From Paenibacillus gallinarum (lineage in GTDB: Bacteria; Bacillota; Bacilli; Paenibacillales; Paenibacillaceae), in contig NZ_JACSQL010000009.1 in NCBI RefSeq assembly GCF_014836635.1, forward strand, positions 181,468-245,467: DNA of 64,000 bases, written 5' to 3'. Below, piece after piece: positions 54,765 to 63,861 of the stretch (its first letter is position 1; each line of letters starts with the position of its first letter). The position numbers and the translations under genes are program-made. A model generated the notes under the pieces. It was not told the origin of the DNA and searched no databases. It saw nothing but the letters and a program-made list of their open reading frames with translations.

Positions 54765-56909
54765 ATGAGTATTCCTACTTTGGGAGTTCACCTGATTGTA
54801 TATAACGAAGAAAAATGGCTTGAAGCATGTTTGGAACAGATTCATAACATGGCCGATGAGCTGATCATTGTCGATACGGGTTCTACGGATCGTTCTGTTG
54901 AAATAGCAGAGAAGTACGGGGCAACCGTAATTCATAGTCCGTGGGAACACGATTTTGCAAAAGCCCGTAATGCCGGGTTAGTCCATGCAAATACTGATTG
55001 GATTCTTGTGCTGGATGCAGATGAACAGGTGATAGTAGGGCAAGAAGAGATCAAGGAGTTTCTAAAGCAGGAAGAAGGAAGCCAGTGTCTGATTAAACTT
55101 ATGAACTGGACGGGATCTGGTCCGGAGGATTGTATTCTTTATTTTGCACCACGCGTGTTTCGTAATAGAGAGGGTTACCGGTACGAAGGGATGATTCATG
55201 AACAACTCGTTCAAGCAGGGAAAGGGTCTTTGGGTGAGATCGGGCTGAATATGGAGTATGGAATGAAACGTTCTTCGACAAAGATAAAAACAACCTCTCC
55301 ACCTTCCATCTGTCCGCTGAAAGTGAATCATTACGGGTATCTTCCCGCAGTCATGAAGAGTAAACAGACGGCTATGCGCAACCTGAAAATAATTCAGCAG
55401 GCACTCCTACTCAACCCAGACGATGCGTTTCATCTTTATAATCTGGGAGTGACGTACTGCCAGTTAGAAGATAGGGAGCAGGCTAGAGAAATTTTCCTTA
55501 ATGCACTAAACAGCTGCCCCGTGGATGCTCCATACCGAGCAACTCTAGTACGGGACTTGGGAAAGCTGCTCTATGCAAACCACGAGTTAGAACAGGCAAG
55601 AATTCTGTTGCTGACAGAAATCAGACAATACCCAGACTACCCTGATCTTCACATGCTGCTTGGATTTGTTGAAAAGGAATACGGGATGGCAGAGCAAGCT
55701 TATGTTTATTTCGAAAAAGCAGTTAAGTCCGGTCTTTCTTCAAAGAACCAAGCTGTAGCATATGTTACGGAGGCTGGGGCAGACAGCTATATCCCGCTCA
55801 CCCATATGGCAGATATAGATAAACGCAAGGGGAGAGCATCCTATGCAGAGGATCACTACAGGTCTGCTATAAAGGTACATCAAGGTTATCTGCCAGCGAT
55901 TAGCGGGTTAGCTGATTTACTGCAAAGAGAAGGGATAGCTGACTCCTCGGTTAAGCAAATTTTGGTGGAGATCATCGACAGGGAAAACCCTGAACATCTG
56001 CATAAAGCAGCGTATGCACTCATGTCATGTGGAGCATATGAAGCGGCTCTATCGATTCTGCCGGTGCAATCCATTGGGATAGAAGATGAAAGCTGGGCCC
56101 GTGCCTGTCTGATCCAGACACAAAGAAAGTCACAAGCGATACAGCGATCACAGCTGCTGTTAGAACAGAATAAGGGAATTAGTCAGGATTTAAGTGATCA
56201 GCCCGTATCTCCATGCAAGCAAGAGCAAATTGACTTAGCTGTACTAGACTGGGCGATTTGTTCATGGTCCTGCGCAGAGCCATTACCGCAAGAGTTCTAC
56301 CGATATTGTAATGAAGATAGCTTGTTCTATTCGCAGATAGAACGGCGGTTGTTGAACATAAGACAGCAGACTGAACTAGAAGATCTTCCTCAGCTGGATT
56401 CAGGGACTCTTTTGCAAAAAGCAGAAATGCTTGCAAACCGGGCAGCGGCCTGCGGGCAGAAAGATCTGCTCCTTTTCCTGAAAAAGGCGGGATTATTGTT
56501 ACCCCGCACAGCAGCTGATCTTTTATATGAATATGGTTTTCGATTGGAGGCGGCAGAGCAGTACCTGGAGCAATTAGCGAAGGGGAACCTTCTCTTCGAA
56601 GGGATGTTTCAGCTGGCCGAATATATGTATGATCGTGCTAATTACGCAGAGTCTCTTGCTTTGTTTGAGCAGGCAATCACGTTATCAAGAGATGATAACC
56701 GCGCTAGAATGGGGGCAGCAGCCAGCTGCTTGCAACTGGCAAAAGAAGCGGCTGTACGGATGCTGAATACACAAACTGCAAAAACATCGGAAAACACATT
56801 TTCTACCTTAGCTCAGGATGTTGCCGAGCTCACGGGCAGTCTGCAAAGGTTAGATGACCTGAACTGGAAAACATCATGGGACGGTCAGGCAAGAAGGAGA
56901 GGGGTGTGA
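54765..56909 (+). CDS. GT2 glycosyltransferase fused to TPR repeats (1)
   Basis: A 714-residue protein. The N-terminal GT-A domain of family 2 (about residues 1-215) has HLIVYNEEKWLEACLEQI, IIVDTGSTDRSVEIAEKYGA, HDFAKARNAGL and the metal-binding VLDADEQ. About 215-680 are helical TPR-like repeats (DAFHLYNLGVTYCQLEDREQAREIF, then HMLLGFVEKEYGMAEQAYVYFEKAV). This design occurs in protein or spore-surface glycosyltransferases where the TPR holds the acceptor protein. It is the first of three paralogues in a row and lies 79 bp after the repeat protein. Start after GGGGGAGAG. Confidence 0.88.
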   Translation: MSIPTLGVHLIVYNEEKWLEACLEQIHNMADELIIVDTGSTDRSVEIAEKYGATVIHSPWEHDFAKARNAGLVHANTDWILVLDADEQVIVGQEEIKEFLKQEEGSQCLIKLMNWTGSGPEDCILYFAPRVFRNREGYRYEGMIHEQLVQAGKGSLGEIGLNMEYGMKRSSTKIKTTSPPSICPLKVNHYGYLPAVMKSKQTAMRNLKIIQQALLLNPDDAFHLYNLGVTYCQLEDREQAREIFLNALNSCPVDAPYRATLVRDLGKLLYANHELEQARILLLTEIRQYPDYPDLHMLLGFVEKEYGMAEQAYVYFEKAVKSGLSSKNQAVAYVTEAGADSYIPLTHMADIDKRKGRASYAEDHYRSAIKVHQGYLPAISGLADLLQREGIADSSVKQILVEIIDRENPEHLHKAAYALMSCGAYEAALSILPVQSIGIEDESWARACLIQTQRKSQAIQRSQLLLEQNKGISQDLSDQPVSPCKQEQIDLAVLDWAICSWSCAEPLPQEFYRYCNEDSLFYSQIERRLLNIRQQTELEDLPQLDSGTLLQKAEMLANRAAACGQKDLLLFLKKAGLLLPRTAADLLYEYGFRLEAAEQYLEQLAKGNLLFEGMFQLAEYMYDRANYAESLALFEQAITLSRDDNRARMGAAASCLQLAKEAAVRMLNTQTAKTSENTFSTLAQDVAELTGSLQRLDDLNWKTSWDGQARRRGV

Positions 56910-56912
56910 GAA

Positions 56913-58679
56913 TTGCCGAGTCAAACCATTTCTCTATGCATGATCGTAAAAGATGAGGAACAGATGCTGCCCGCATGCCTTGAAAGTGTGCAGGGAGCGG
57001 TTGATGAAATCATCGTTGTAGATACAGGTTCAACAGATAACACGGTTCAGCTGGCAGAACGTTACGGTGCCTCTGTTGTCCACTTCAAGTGGTGTCATGA
57101 TTTTGCAGCCGCAAGAAATGCGGGGCTTGAGGCAGCTACCGGCGACTGGATTCTGTTTCTTGATGCAGATGAAAGAATAGATGAACAGGGCGTACAAGAA
57201 CTTCCGATCTGGGCACAGCAAGATGGAGTCGAAGGATACTTTTTACAAATTCATAATTATACAGGAAACGGTTCGGGGGGAGTCACGATTAATCCGGTAC
57301 TTCGTATGTTTCGGCATCGACCAGAGTACCGCTTTCAAGGAAGAATTCATGAGCAGATCGCCGAATCCATTGTGAGTCAATGTGCGGAAGCTCATTTTCA
57401 TATGACCGATGTGATCATTCATCATTACGGGTACAGCGAGACGATTGTCTCGGCTAAGAACAAAGTGAATCGGAATATGGAGCTGCTGCAGCAAATTATC
57501 GAGGAAGATCCAGCGAATCCGTTTCATGATTATAATCTGGGTGTCGAGTACTTACGAATGGGAGAAGTCCAGCAGGCGTTAGGGTATTTTCAGAAGTCAT
57601 GGAACGGTTTAGAACCCGCACGTGTCAGTTATGCTCATTTGGTTCTTAAATATGAAGTGCGATGTCTGCAGGCACTTGGACAATGGAAAGAGGCAATGGA
57701 GAAAATTACTGAAGGGCGTAGTCTATATCCCGGATATACGGATTTGCTGCATGCTCAGGCATTCACCCAGAATACGCTCGGCAGAGCAGAGGAAGCTGAA
57801 AAGATCCTTCGAGAAGCCCTTCATATGGGGCCTTCAGCGGAGATGTACCATACGGAAGAAGGAATCGGGACTTTCCAAACATGGTTCATGCTCGGTCAGT
57901 ATGCGGAACAAAGAGAAGCACTCGAAGAAGCCGTAGATGCATATGTCGAGGCAGTTCGGTATAAGCCAAGTCTGCTTCCACCGTTATACCGGATCTGCCG
58001 TATCCTGCAGGTTACCGGGCAGGAGGAACGACTGCCAAAGCTTATCGAGGCACGATTTCGGATCGAGTCACAAGAAGCGATGGGGAAATTAATCCGAATC
58101 CTTAACGATAGCAGATGCTACTCGGCTGTCCTATCGATCTTGAAGCAATGGGATCAGCCTTCCATTCCTCGTGAGACGATCCGTGTAAGTAAGATCATGG
58201 CGCTATGGAGGTGCGGAGATTGGGAAAATGCAGCTCTTCTTCTGCGCAAAAATGATGACTTTCCTGACCAAGAGAAAGATTGGCTCATGTGGAGTTTAGA
58301 TATCGCTCCTTCCATAGGACAAAAGCGGGCCATTAAAGATCATGCCATCCTTCTCATCGAGCAGGGGGAAGATGAAGAATTGAAGCCTTTAACAGAGGGG
58401 ACTTGGACTTCCTTTGCAGAACTTCTGGAAGCAGCTGACCATGCGGGAAAAAGAGAAATGTTTGTAGGTGTAACAGGCGCCTGGCGTAACACATTAGAAA
58501 AGAACAGAGAAGTCATGCCTGAGGCGGTTCTAATGGGAACCCAAAAGTATGTGAGCAGTATGACCTCAGCAGCAGACGGGCATTTATCTGTGATTCAAGC
58601 GCAAGCACCATACGATGTGAATACTCGTCCAGTCCAGCATATTCGGCTCGGACTTCCATGGCCGAACGGGTTTAGGTAG
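56913..58679 (+). CDS. GT2 glycosyltransferase fused to TPR repeats (2)
   Basis: A 588-residue paralogue of its neighbours. GT2 domain: SLCMIVKDEEQMLPACLES, IVVDTGSTDNTVQLAERYGA, HDFAAARNAGLEAATGDWILFLDADERI. TPR-like repeats run from about residue 200 (NPFHDYNLGVEYLRMGEVQQALGYFQKSW). Initiates at TTG (56913), 3 bp after the previous stop, with AGGAGAGGGG about 8 nt ahead. No ATG fits better without deleting conserved strand 1. It is co-translated with the first enzyme. Confidence 0.87.
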   Translation: MPSQTISLCMIVKDEEQMLPACLESVQGAVDEIIVVDTGSTDNTVQLAERYGASVVHFKWCHDFAAARNAGLEAATGDWILFLDADERIDEQGVQELPIWAQQDGVEGYFLQIHNYTGNGSGGVTINPVLRMFRHRPEYRFQGRIHEQIAESIVSQCAEAHFHMTDVIIHHYGYSETIVSAKNKVNRNMELLQQIIEEDPANPFHDYNLGVEYLRMGEVQQALGYFQKSWNGLEPARVSYAHLVLKYEVRCLQALGQWKEAMEKITEGRSLYPGYTDLLHAQAFTQNTLGRAEEAEKILREALHMGPSAEMYHTEEGIGTFQTWFMLGQYAEQREALEEAVDAYVEAVRYKPSLLPPLYRICRILQVTGQEERLPKLIEARFRIESQEAMGKLIRILNDSRCYSAVLSILKQWDQPSIPRETIRVSKIMALWRCGDWENAALLLRKNDDFPDQEKDWLMWSLDIAPSIGQKRAIKDHAILLIEQGEDEELKPLTEGTWTSFAELLEAADHAGKREMFVGVTGAWRNTLEKNREVMPEAVLMGTQKYVSSMTSAADGHLSVIQAQAPYDVNTRPVQHIRLGLPWPNGFR

Positions 58680-58724
58680 ATAACACCAGACACTAGTAAG
58701 AATAAGAGGAGGCATTTACGCGAA

Positions 58725-60602
58725 ATGAATCCAGATTCTCCTGTGTCACTTTGTATGATTGTTAGAGATGAAGAATGGGTTCTTTCCCAGTGCTTGTCTT
58801 CCGTAGCTGATATTGTATCGGAAATCATCATTCTCGATACAGGCTCGGTAGACGCAACTTGTTCCATAGCAGAAAAATACGGTGCTCAGGTCATTTCATA
58901 TCCATGGCAATCTGATTTTGCAGCTGCACGAAATGAATCTTTGAAACTCGCAACCAGGCCTTGGATTCTCGTACTGGATGCAGATGAATGTTTTGCTCAT
59001 GGACAGAAAGAAAAATTATGGGCACTATGTGCAGATGAAGCGGCTGCAGGATATGAACTGCATATCAAAAGTTTACTTGGGCACCAAGGTGATGAGCAGG
59101 TAACCGACTATGTCTGCAGGCTGTTTCGGAATGATCCGGAAATAAAGTTTAGTGGTTCGATCCACGAACAGATTGCTTCCGCAGTTCAAGCAAAAGCCCA
59201 TCAGCAGTTAAAGCGCTGTGATCTAGAAATTATTCACTATGGCTATCTCACTCATATCATTGAACAGAAAAACAAAACCGAGCGCAATCTCCGGCTTATT
59301 AAGGAAGCCCTGGTAGCGGATTCAAAAAACAAAGAACTGCTTTATGCACTGGGCACAGAATATTTTCAGCAAGCCAATTATTCGCAGGCGCTTCCTATCT
59401 TTGAACCGCTGCTTGCGAGTCTGCCAATAACGGAAGGATATGCTTCCGATCTGTTCTTAAAAACGATGTATGCACTCCGAGAAACGGGCCGGGCAAAAGA
59501 TGCGCTACAGCAGATTGAGCAGGGACTGATTGCTTTTCCTAATTTCGCTGATCTACAGGAGATCTATGCCGTACTCTTCATGGATGAGGGACAAGATGAA
59601 AAGGCTCTTCATGTGCTAGAAGGTATGTGTATATCGAGGGAATATACTTCAGTTTCGGGAGCGGGGACTTACCGAACAGCGTATTTAAAAGGGGTGCTGC
59701 TAGAGCGGCAAGGTCAGTGGCAAAAAGCATGTGAATTTTACCGAGTTTCCCTTGCGTACCGCCCGGATTATGTGCCGGCATGGCAAAGATGGCTTCCGCT
59801 CCTTGTCAGTACCAAGCAGATACAGCAGTTGAATGAGTGGGTGAAGAAACAAGGAATTCCGAAAAAAGCGCAGCTGCTGGTCTTTTATCTCATGCTGGAT
59901 TTACAGCAGCCGGCTTGGATTTTAAAACATAGAGACTACCTGCAGGATGCTTTTTTGGCCCAACCTTGGATAGAAGCACTTTTGCAAGCACAGATAGGTG
60001 AATACAGCATAGCCGCTCGTTACCTTCAGCCTTGGGTGCAGTCTCCAGCCCACCGAGAACAGACGGAAATTATCCAAGCGGCCTTAGAATATAGCAAGAC
60101 GGCATTGAAATCTCAGCATCGCAGTGTGCAGACCCGTTTAGAAAAGCCACAATTACATCGCTTCTCCTCTGCTGCGGAGGCCTGCGAAATGTTCATTCGC
60201 ATCGGGGCATGGAACGGGTTTTCGTCTATGTTACGCAGTGATTCCTCACCTGGAACGCTGCTGTCTGCACTATCGCCGGCGATGAAGATTGCACTCGTTC
60301 ATGCACCGCTTTGGATAGTAGAGCAGCTACATTCCTTGCTGGAGCAGGAGTGGGAACGAAAACAGCCGGATGAAATCGTGAGAAGTCGCTGCTGTATGCT
60401 GTGGATTGCTCTCCATACCCGGATTCAGCAGGACAATGATTCGCCGTTTGATACCAGACTAAGGTCATTTGTACAGGAGCAACAGGGTAAATATATACCC
60501 ACTTCAGAGGCATATACCGCACGCTGCGGATGGAATGCTCTTACCTATGTAATCAGCATACCGCTGAAGAGGTCTGGATTACATTCGCTTGTGCTATTGT
60601 AG
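58725..60602 (+). CDS. GT2 glycosyltransferase fused to TPR repeats (3)
   Basis: A 625-residue paralogue. GT2 domain: SLCMIVRDEEWVLSQCLSS, IILDTGSVDATCSIAEKYGA, SDFAAARNESL and VLDADECF. The TPR region begins near residue 200 (KELLYALGTEYFQQANYSQALPIFEPLL). DTGSVD replaces the DTGSTD seen in the other two. It ends 19 bp from the convergent glycosyltransferase operon, with no terminator between. Confidence 0.87.
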   Translation: MNPDSPVSLCMIVRDEEWVLSQCLSSVADIVSEIIILDTGSVDATCSIAEKYGAQVISYPWQSDFAAARNESLKLATRPWILVLDADECFAHGQKEKLWALCADEAAAGYELHIKSLLGHQGDEQVTDYVCRLFRNDPEIKFSGSIHEQIASAVQAKAHQQLKRCDLEIIHYGYLTHIIEQKNKTERNLRLIKEALVADSKNKELLYALGTEYFQQANYSQALPIFEPLLASLPITEGYASDLFLKTMYALRETGRAKDALQQIEQGLIAFPNFADLQEIYAVLFMDEGQDEKALHVLEGMCISREYTSVSGAGTYRTAYLKGVLLERQGQWQKACEFYRVSLAYRPDYVPAWQRWLPLLVSTKQIQQLNEWVKKQGIPKKAQLLVFYLMLDLQQPAWILKHRDYLQDAFLAQPWIEALLQAQIGEYSIAARYLQPWVQSPAHREQTEIIQAALEYSKTALKSQHRSVQTRLEKPQLHRFSSAAEACEMFIRIGAWNGFSSMLRSDSSPGTLLSALSPAMKIALVHAPLWIVEQLHSLLEQEWERKQPDEIVRSRCCMLWIALHTRIQQDNDSPFDTRLRSFVQEQQGKYIPTSEAYTARCGWNALTYVISIPLKRSGLHSLVLL

Positions 60603-60621
60603 TCTGGATCCAACGTAATGC

Positions 60622-61830
60622 TTATCTGAGGAAGGGAATCAGCACCTTTTTCCAAGCGGATTTCCACTTTTCTTCATCATAACTAAGCGCCGTTTGCCGT
60701 GCCTGCTTGCCAAGCTGTAATCGGAGGTCTTCATCGTCAATAAGGCGGCACAGGGCAGCTGTGATATGGGATTCCTCCGGAGAGACTAATAGGCCATTAA
60801 AACCATCTTGTATCAGATCATTGAGACCGCCGACATTGCTCGCTACGACGGGGATTCCGCAGCTCATTGCTTCTAGACAGGCATAGGAAGTTCCCTCGGA
60901 GAAAATCGTAGGAACGACCACGATATCTGCCATATGATAGGCGGTTATCATCTCATTAAAAAGATAGCTTTTGGAAAGAATGCGCGCTTTATGGGGATGA
61001 TGTTTCATCCACATTTCAAAAGCTCTGCCCACGGTACTTCCCTGTACCCGCTCTCCTGCAAACTCGATTTCTAACCCAGGGTAGAGACCTAATAAATAAT
61101 CAGCGGACAGCATCATCGGAATGATTCCTCGTTCTAGACTAATTCTTCTGGGAAAAAGAATTCGTACCCGCCCCGGCTGATCCTCGTCACTAGATTCCAA
61201 CTCCTCCTCTGACTGATGAAGATGAACCCTTCGATTTTTAGTTTTTTTGCGCAGGGTATGCTCTTCAAGTTCTGTTTCTTCTATACCGGACTCCAGCGGT
61301 TTGAAATAATGAGTATCGACAGCATTTGGGATCAACATAATCTTCTGCGGATCATTAAATGTACAGACGGCTCTGCAAAAGGTGAGAAAGTGAGAATCTA
61401 CAGATACGATGGTCTCCAGATGATCTAACGCGTGCTGTATAGAGAGAGCTACTTCTTGTTTCACTTCAGATGGAATACTCGGGCGATCCCAATTGATCCC
61501 GTGACATATTCCCAGACTATTCGGGGAATAGCGCAGTGGGTGCCAAATACAGCTGGCATAGATAAGCGGACCTTTCGCCTGAGAAGCCATCTCCTCAAAC
61601 GCATCCGGTATGCGCTGCGGATCATAAGAATATCCAAACACTTCAATCTCTTCAATATGGCGGTGAAATGAATCGTAATAGGATAATTGATGGACCTGCG
61701 GTGTATGACCCAGTGAGCGAATAACCTGACAGAGCTGGTAGATATACCGTTCCAGTCCGCCTCCAAATAGTCTTTCAAAATCACGGTTATATCCGTCCGC
61801 AAAGCTGTGCGTGAGAATGCTGACGTACAA
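60622..61830 (-). CDS. GT4 family glycosyltransferase
   Basis: A 402-residue GT-B enzyme. The N-terminal acceptor domain begins MYVSILTHSFADGYNRDFERLFGGGLERYIYQL. Near residues 192-222 lies an unusual highly charged insert (RKKTKNRRVHLHQ, then EEELESSDEDQPG) before the donor domain RILFPRRISLERGI. The EX7E motif reads EGTSYACLEAMSCGIPVVASNVGG. Last gene of a three-gene minus operon; its start touches the preceding stop. Probably contributes to the same surface glycan as the TPR enzymes. Confidence 0.9.
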   Translation of the reverse strand: MYVSILTHSFADGYNRDFERLFGGGLERYIYQLCQVIRSLGHTPQVHQLSYYDSFHRHIEEIEVFGYSYDPQRIPDAFEEMASQAKGPLIYASCIWHPLRYSPNSLGICHGINWDRPSIPSEVKQEVALSIQHALDHLETIVSVDSHFLTFCRAVCTFNDPQKIMLIPNAVDTHYFKPLESGIEETELEEHTLRKKTKNRRVHLHQSEEELESSDEDQPGRVRILFPRRISLERGIIPMMLSADYLLGLYPGLEIEFAGERVQGSTVGRAFEMWMKHHPHKARILSKSYLFNEMITAYHMADIVVVPTIFSEGTSYACLEAMSCGIPVVASNVGGLNDLIQDGFNGLLVSPEESHITAALCRLIDDEDLRLQLGKQARQTALSYDEEKWKSAWKKVLIPFLR

Positions 61831-62577
61831 TTAATCTTCCTCCTTCCATTCTAGAAGGTTCGGCTGCAAATCCAAAATGGACTCATATTGGGCTGGATTT
61901 CCCCAACGCCCTTCCGGGTCCATTTTTTTGTAGCGGATATATTTCTCCACCCGTTCTTCCAGGGGGCCCGACCAGCCCAGATGCTTAATACGTAAGTCCG
62001 TGGTAAGCCCAGGGAGTGCGGAGCAGGTAAGCGGGAGACGTGGTACATGATGTTGCATTTGCGGATAGAAGTAGGGGTAGTCTTTGAAAAAACGAACAAG
62101 TGTCATGGTTGCTCCTTTATGTGCCTGCCACAATTCGTCTTCCCGGTAATACTCGCGGTTGCCCCAAAGATCATAGAGCCGAAAGCTGACTGAGTCATAA
62201 CGATTCTGATTAATCAGACCTCGAATATTTCGCTTGGCCCGCTCCTCATACAATTCATCGGCATCAACGGCAAGCAACCAGTCGGGAGAAGTAGAAGCAG
62301 CAGCTTGCCATAGAATAGAACGTAATTTCCATTCTTCTGCAAACAAGGATTCCGGAAGCTGTACAAGCTTGATTACCTTTTCAAATGACTTACAGATTTC
62401 GACCGTACGATCTGTACTGGCATCATCAACGATAACGATGTGATCAACATAGGTAGAGAGGTCAGTAAGTACTTCTTCCAGGTAGCGATGTTCTTCATTG
62501 TGGACTTGAAGCATGGCGGTCAGCTTATTGCCTTCTTGTTTACGTACATTAGAAATAGAGGGAGAAGTATCTGACAT
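61831..62577 (-). CDS. GT2 family glycosyltransferase
   Basis: A 248-residue single-domain GT-A enzyme: MLQVHNEEHRYLEEVLTDL, HIVIVDDASTDRTVEICKSF, LLAVDADELYEERAK. The C-terminal part is aromatic-rich (RLYDLWGNREYYREDELWQ, then KHLGWSGPLEERVEKYIRYKKMDPEGRWG), as in related spore/surface glycosyltransferases. It sits between a TPR protein and a GT4 enzyme in a compact operon (9 bp from the former, 0 bp from the latter). Confidence 0.9.
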   Translation of the reverse strand: MSDTSPSISNVRKQEGNKLTAMLQVHNEEHRYLEEVLTDLSTYVDHIVIVDDASTDRTVEICKSFEKVIKLVQLPESLFAEEWKLRSILWQAAASTSPDWLLAVDADELYEERAKRNIRGLINQNRYDSVSFRLYDLWGNREYYREDELWQAHKGATMTLVRFFKDYPYFYPQMQHHVPRLPLTCSALPGLTTDLRIKHLGWSGPLEERVEKYIRYKKMDPEGRWGNPAQYESILDLQPNLLEWKEED

Positions 62578-62586
62578 GAGTAAAAA

Positions 62587-63789
62587 TCAGCTCCCTTTCA
62601 ATAAAATATGAACCTTATCATCCAGTACCTCCAGAGCAGCGATATGAACAAGAGCTTCTTCCTTCTCGGCTGCTGCTTCGAGAAATAGGCGAATGGCTGC
62701 ATGCCGTTCTCCGCGTATTGCTTCCACATTGCCGCACAACAAGCGAAACAGGTACCGGTCTTCTGCTGCAAGCAGGTCAGAGGACTGAACCTGTGATAGA
62801 GCAAGTTCTAATTGTCCCGTTTCTCGGTACATATGAAACAGGAGGTGTCGATTATGATTATCGGCAGGTAGCTGCTGAATGATAGATATGGCTGCACCAT
62901 AGTCATCATTCAGCCGAAGTAATTCCGCACGCGCAAGGGCCTCCTGATCTTGGGTCAGAAGGGATAGGATGTTCTCATATTGTTTTGCCTCGGTTTCACC
63001 AAAGGCCGTAATTCCGTATATACTCGCTGCAGTTTGCAGGTTGCCTAGCTTTGCATGAATCGCGGACAGAAACCGGTAATGGGAGATCAGAGATTGATGC
63101 TGACCGCTTACCACTGCCTGCAGAAATGCTTCCTCTCCATAATGCAGTGCTTCTTGTTCTCCTAATAAGTAGTGATATACAGCTAAAAGAAATGAAAAGG
63201 TCTCATGAGGTCCGTTCTGTTCTCTCATAGCACGGTAGTGCGCTTTACGCTTAGTCCACTGAATCTTATGGGCAGAGACAGGAATATCCTCCACGATTTC
63301 ATGGATTGCATGTATAAAAAGGTCCAGGTCTAGGCTCTCTTGTTCCTCATCCAGAAATAGAGCTGGGGTCCCTCGAAAAGTCGCATCTAGACACTTCATC
63401 TCGGAACGTGAACAGAATAGCGAGGATATGGCCCGAAGTTGTTCTGTACAAGTATTGAATAGACTGCTTGCGTCCTCTTCATCTTCGTCGAATTGGAGCA
63501 TAATGAGCTGCGCTTCTGTTTGAGAAGCGGCGACATGCAGCCAGTACGGATGAGCAACAATAGCAAGGGTATCTTCTGCACAGACGGTATGAAGTTCGGA
63601 GGGCGTCAATAAAAGCACACCAGACGGTAGCTCGGCGAGTAGTGCTTCGTCTTTTACATGATCCTCCTCTTGAAGCTTAGGTTCAGATAGATAATAGACG
63701 TCATATTCCTCACACAGCATGGATAGCAGTTTAGTAAGCAAGGGGTCCGGCTCACGCGGAGGAAATACGACAATGGAAGAAGAGAGCAT
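62587..63789 (-). CDS. TPR protein with GT-B-like N-terminal remnant
   Basis: A 400-residue protein. The N-terminal 175 residues resemble half of a GT-B glycosyltransferase (SSIVVFPPREPDPLLTKLLSML, then DVYYLSEP and a string of acidic residues) but no donor domain follows. Residues 185-395 are helical repeats of TPR type (FSFLLAVYHYLLGEQEALHYGEEAFLQAV, then HYRFLSAIHAKLGNLQTAASIYG). It is the first gene of the operon and could be a scaffold that presents the acceptor. Starts after AAAGGAGCC. A sigma-K-like -10 (CATATACTG) lies about 45 bp upstream. Confidence 0.75.
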   Translation of the reverse strand: MLSSSIVVFPPREPDPLLTKLLSMLCEEYDVYYLSEPKLQEEDHVKDEALLAELPSGVLLLTPSELHTVCAEDTLAIVAHPYWLHVAASQTEAQLIMLQFDEDEEDASSLFNTCTEQLRAISSLFCSRSEMKCLDATFRGTPALFLDEEQESLDLDLFIHAIHEIVEDIPVSAHKIQWTKRKAHYRAMREQNGPHETFSFLLAVYHYLLGEQEALHYGEEAFLQAVVSGQHQSLISHYRFLSAIHAKLGNLQTAASIYGITAFGETEAKQYENILSLLTQDQEALARAELLRLNDDYGAAISIIQQLPADNHNRHLLFHMYRETGQLELALSQVQSSDLLAAEDRYLFRLLCGNVEAIRGERHAAIRLFLEAAAEKEEALVHIAALEVLDDKVHILLKGS

Positions 63790-63831
63790 CGCACGGCTCC
63801 TTTCTTGATGCGGATGGTAGCACGAACTCTA

Positions 63832-63861
63832 CAGTATATGGGCAGTTGCCTCAGAACATGT
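63832..63861 (-). promoter_or_regulatory. possible sigma-K-like promoter of glycosyltransferase operon
   Basis: CATATACTG (63840-63832) with ACA 18 bp upstream. The spacing is 2 bp longer than in the two promoters near 53.2 kb, so this is weaker. Confidence 0.35.
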
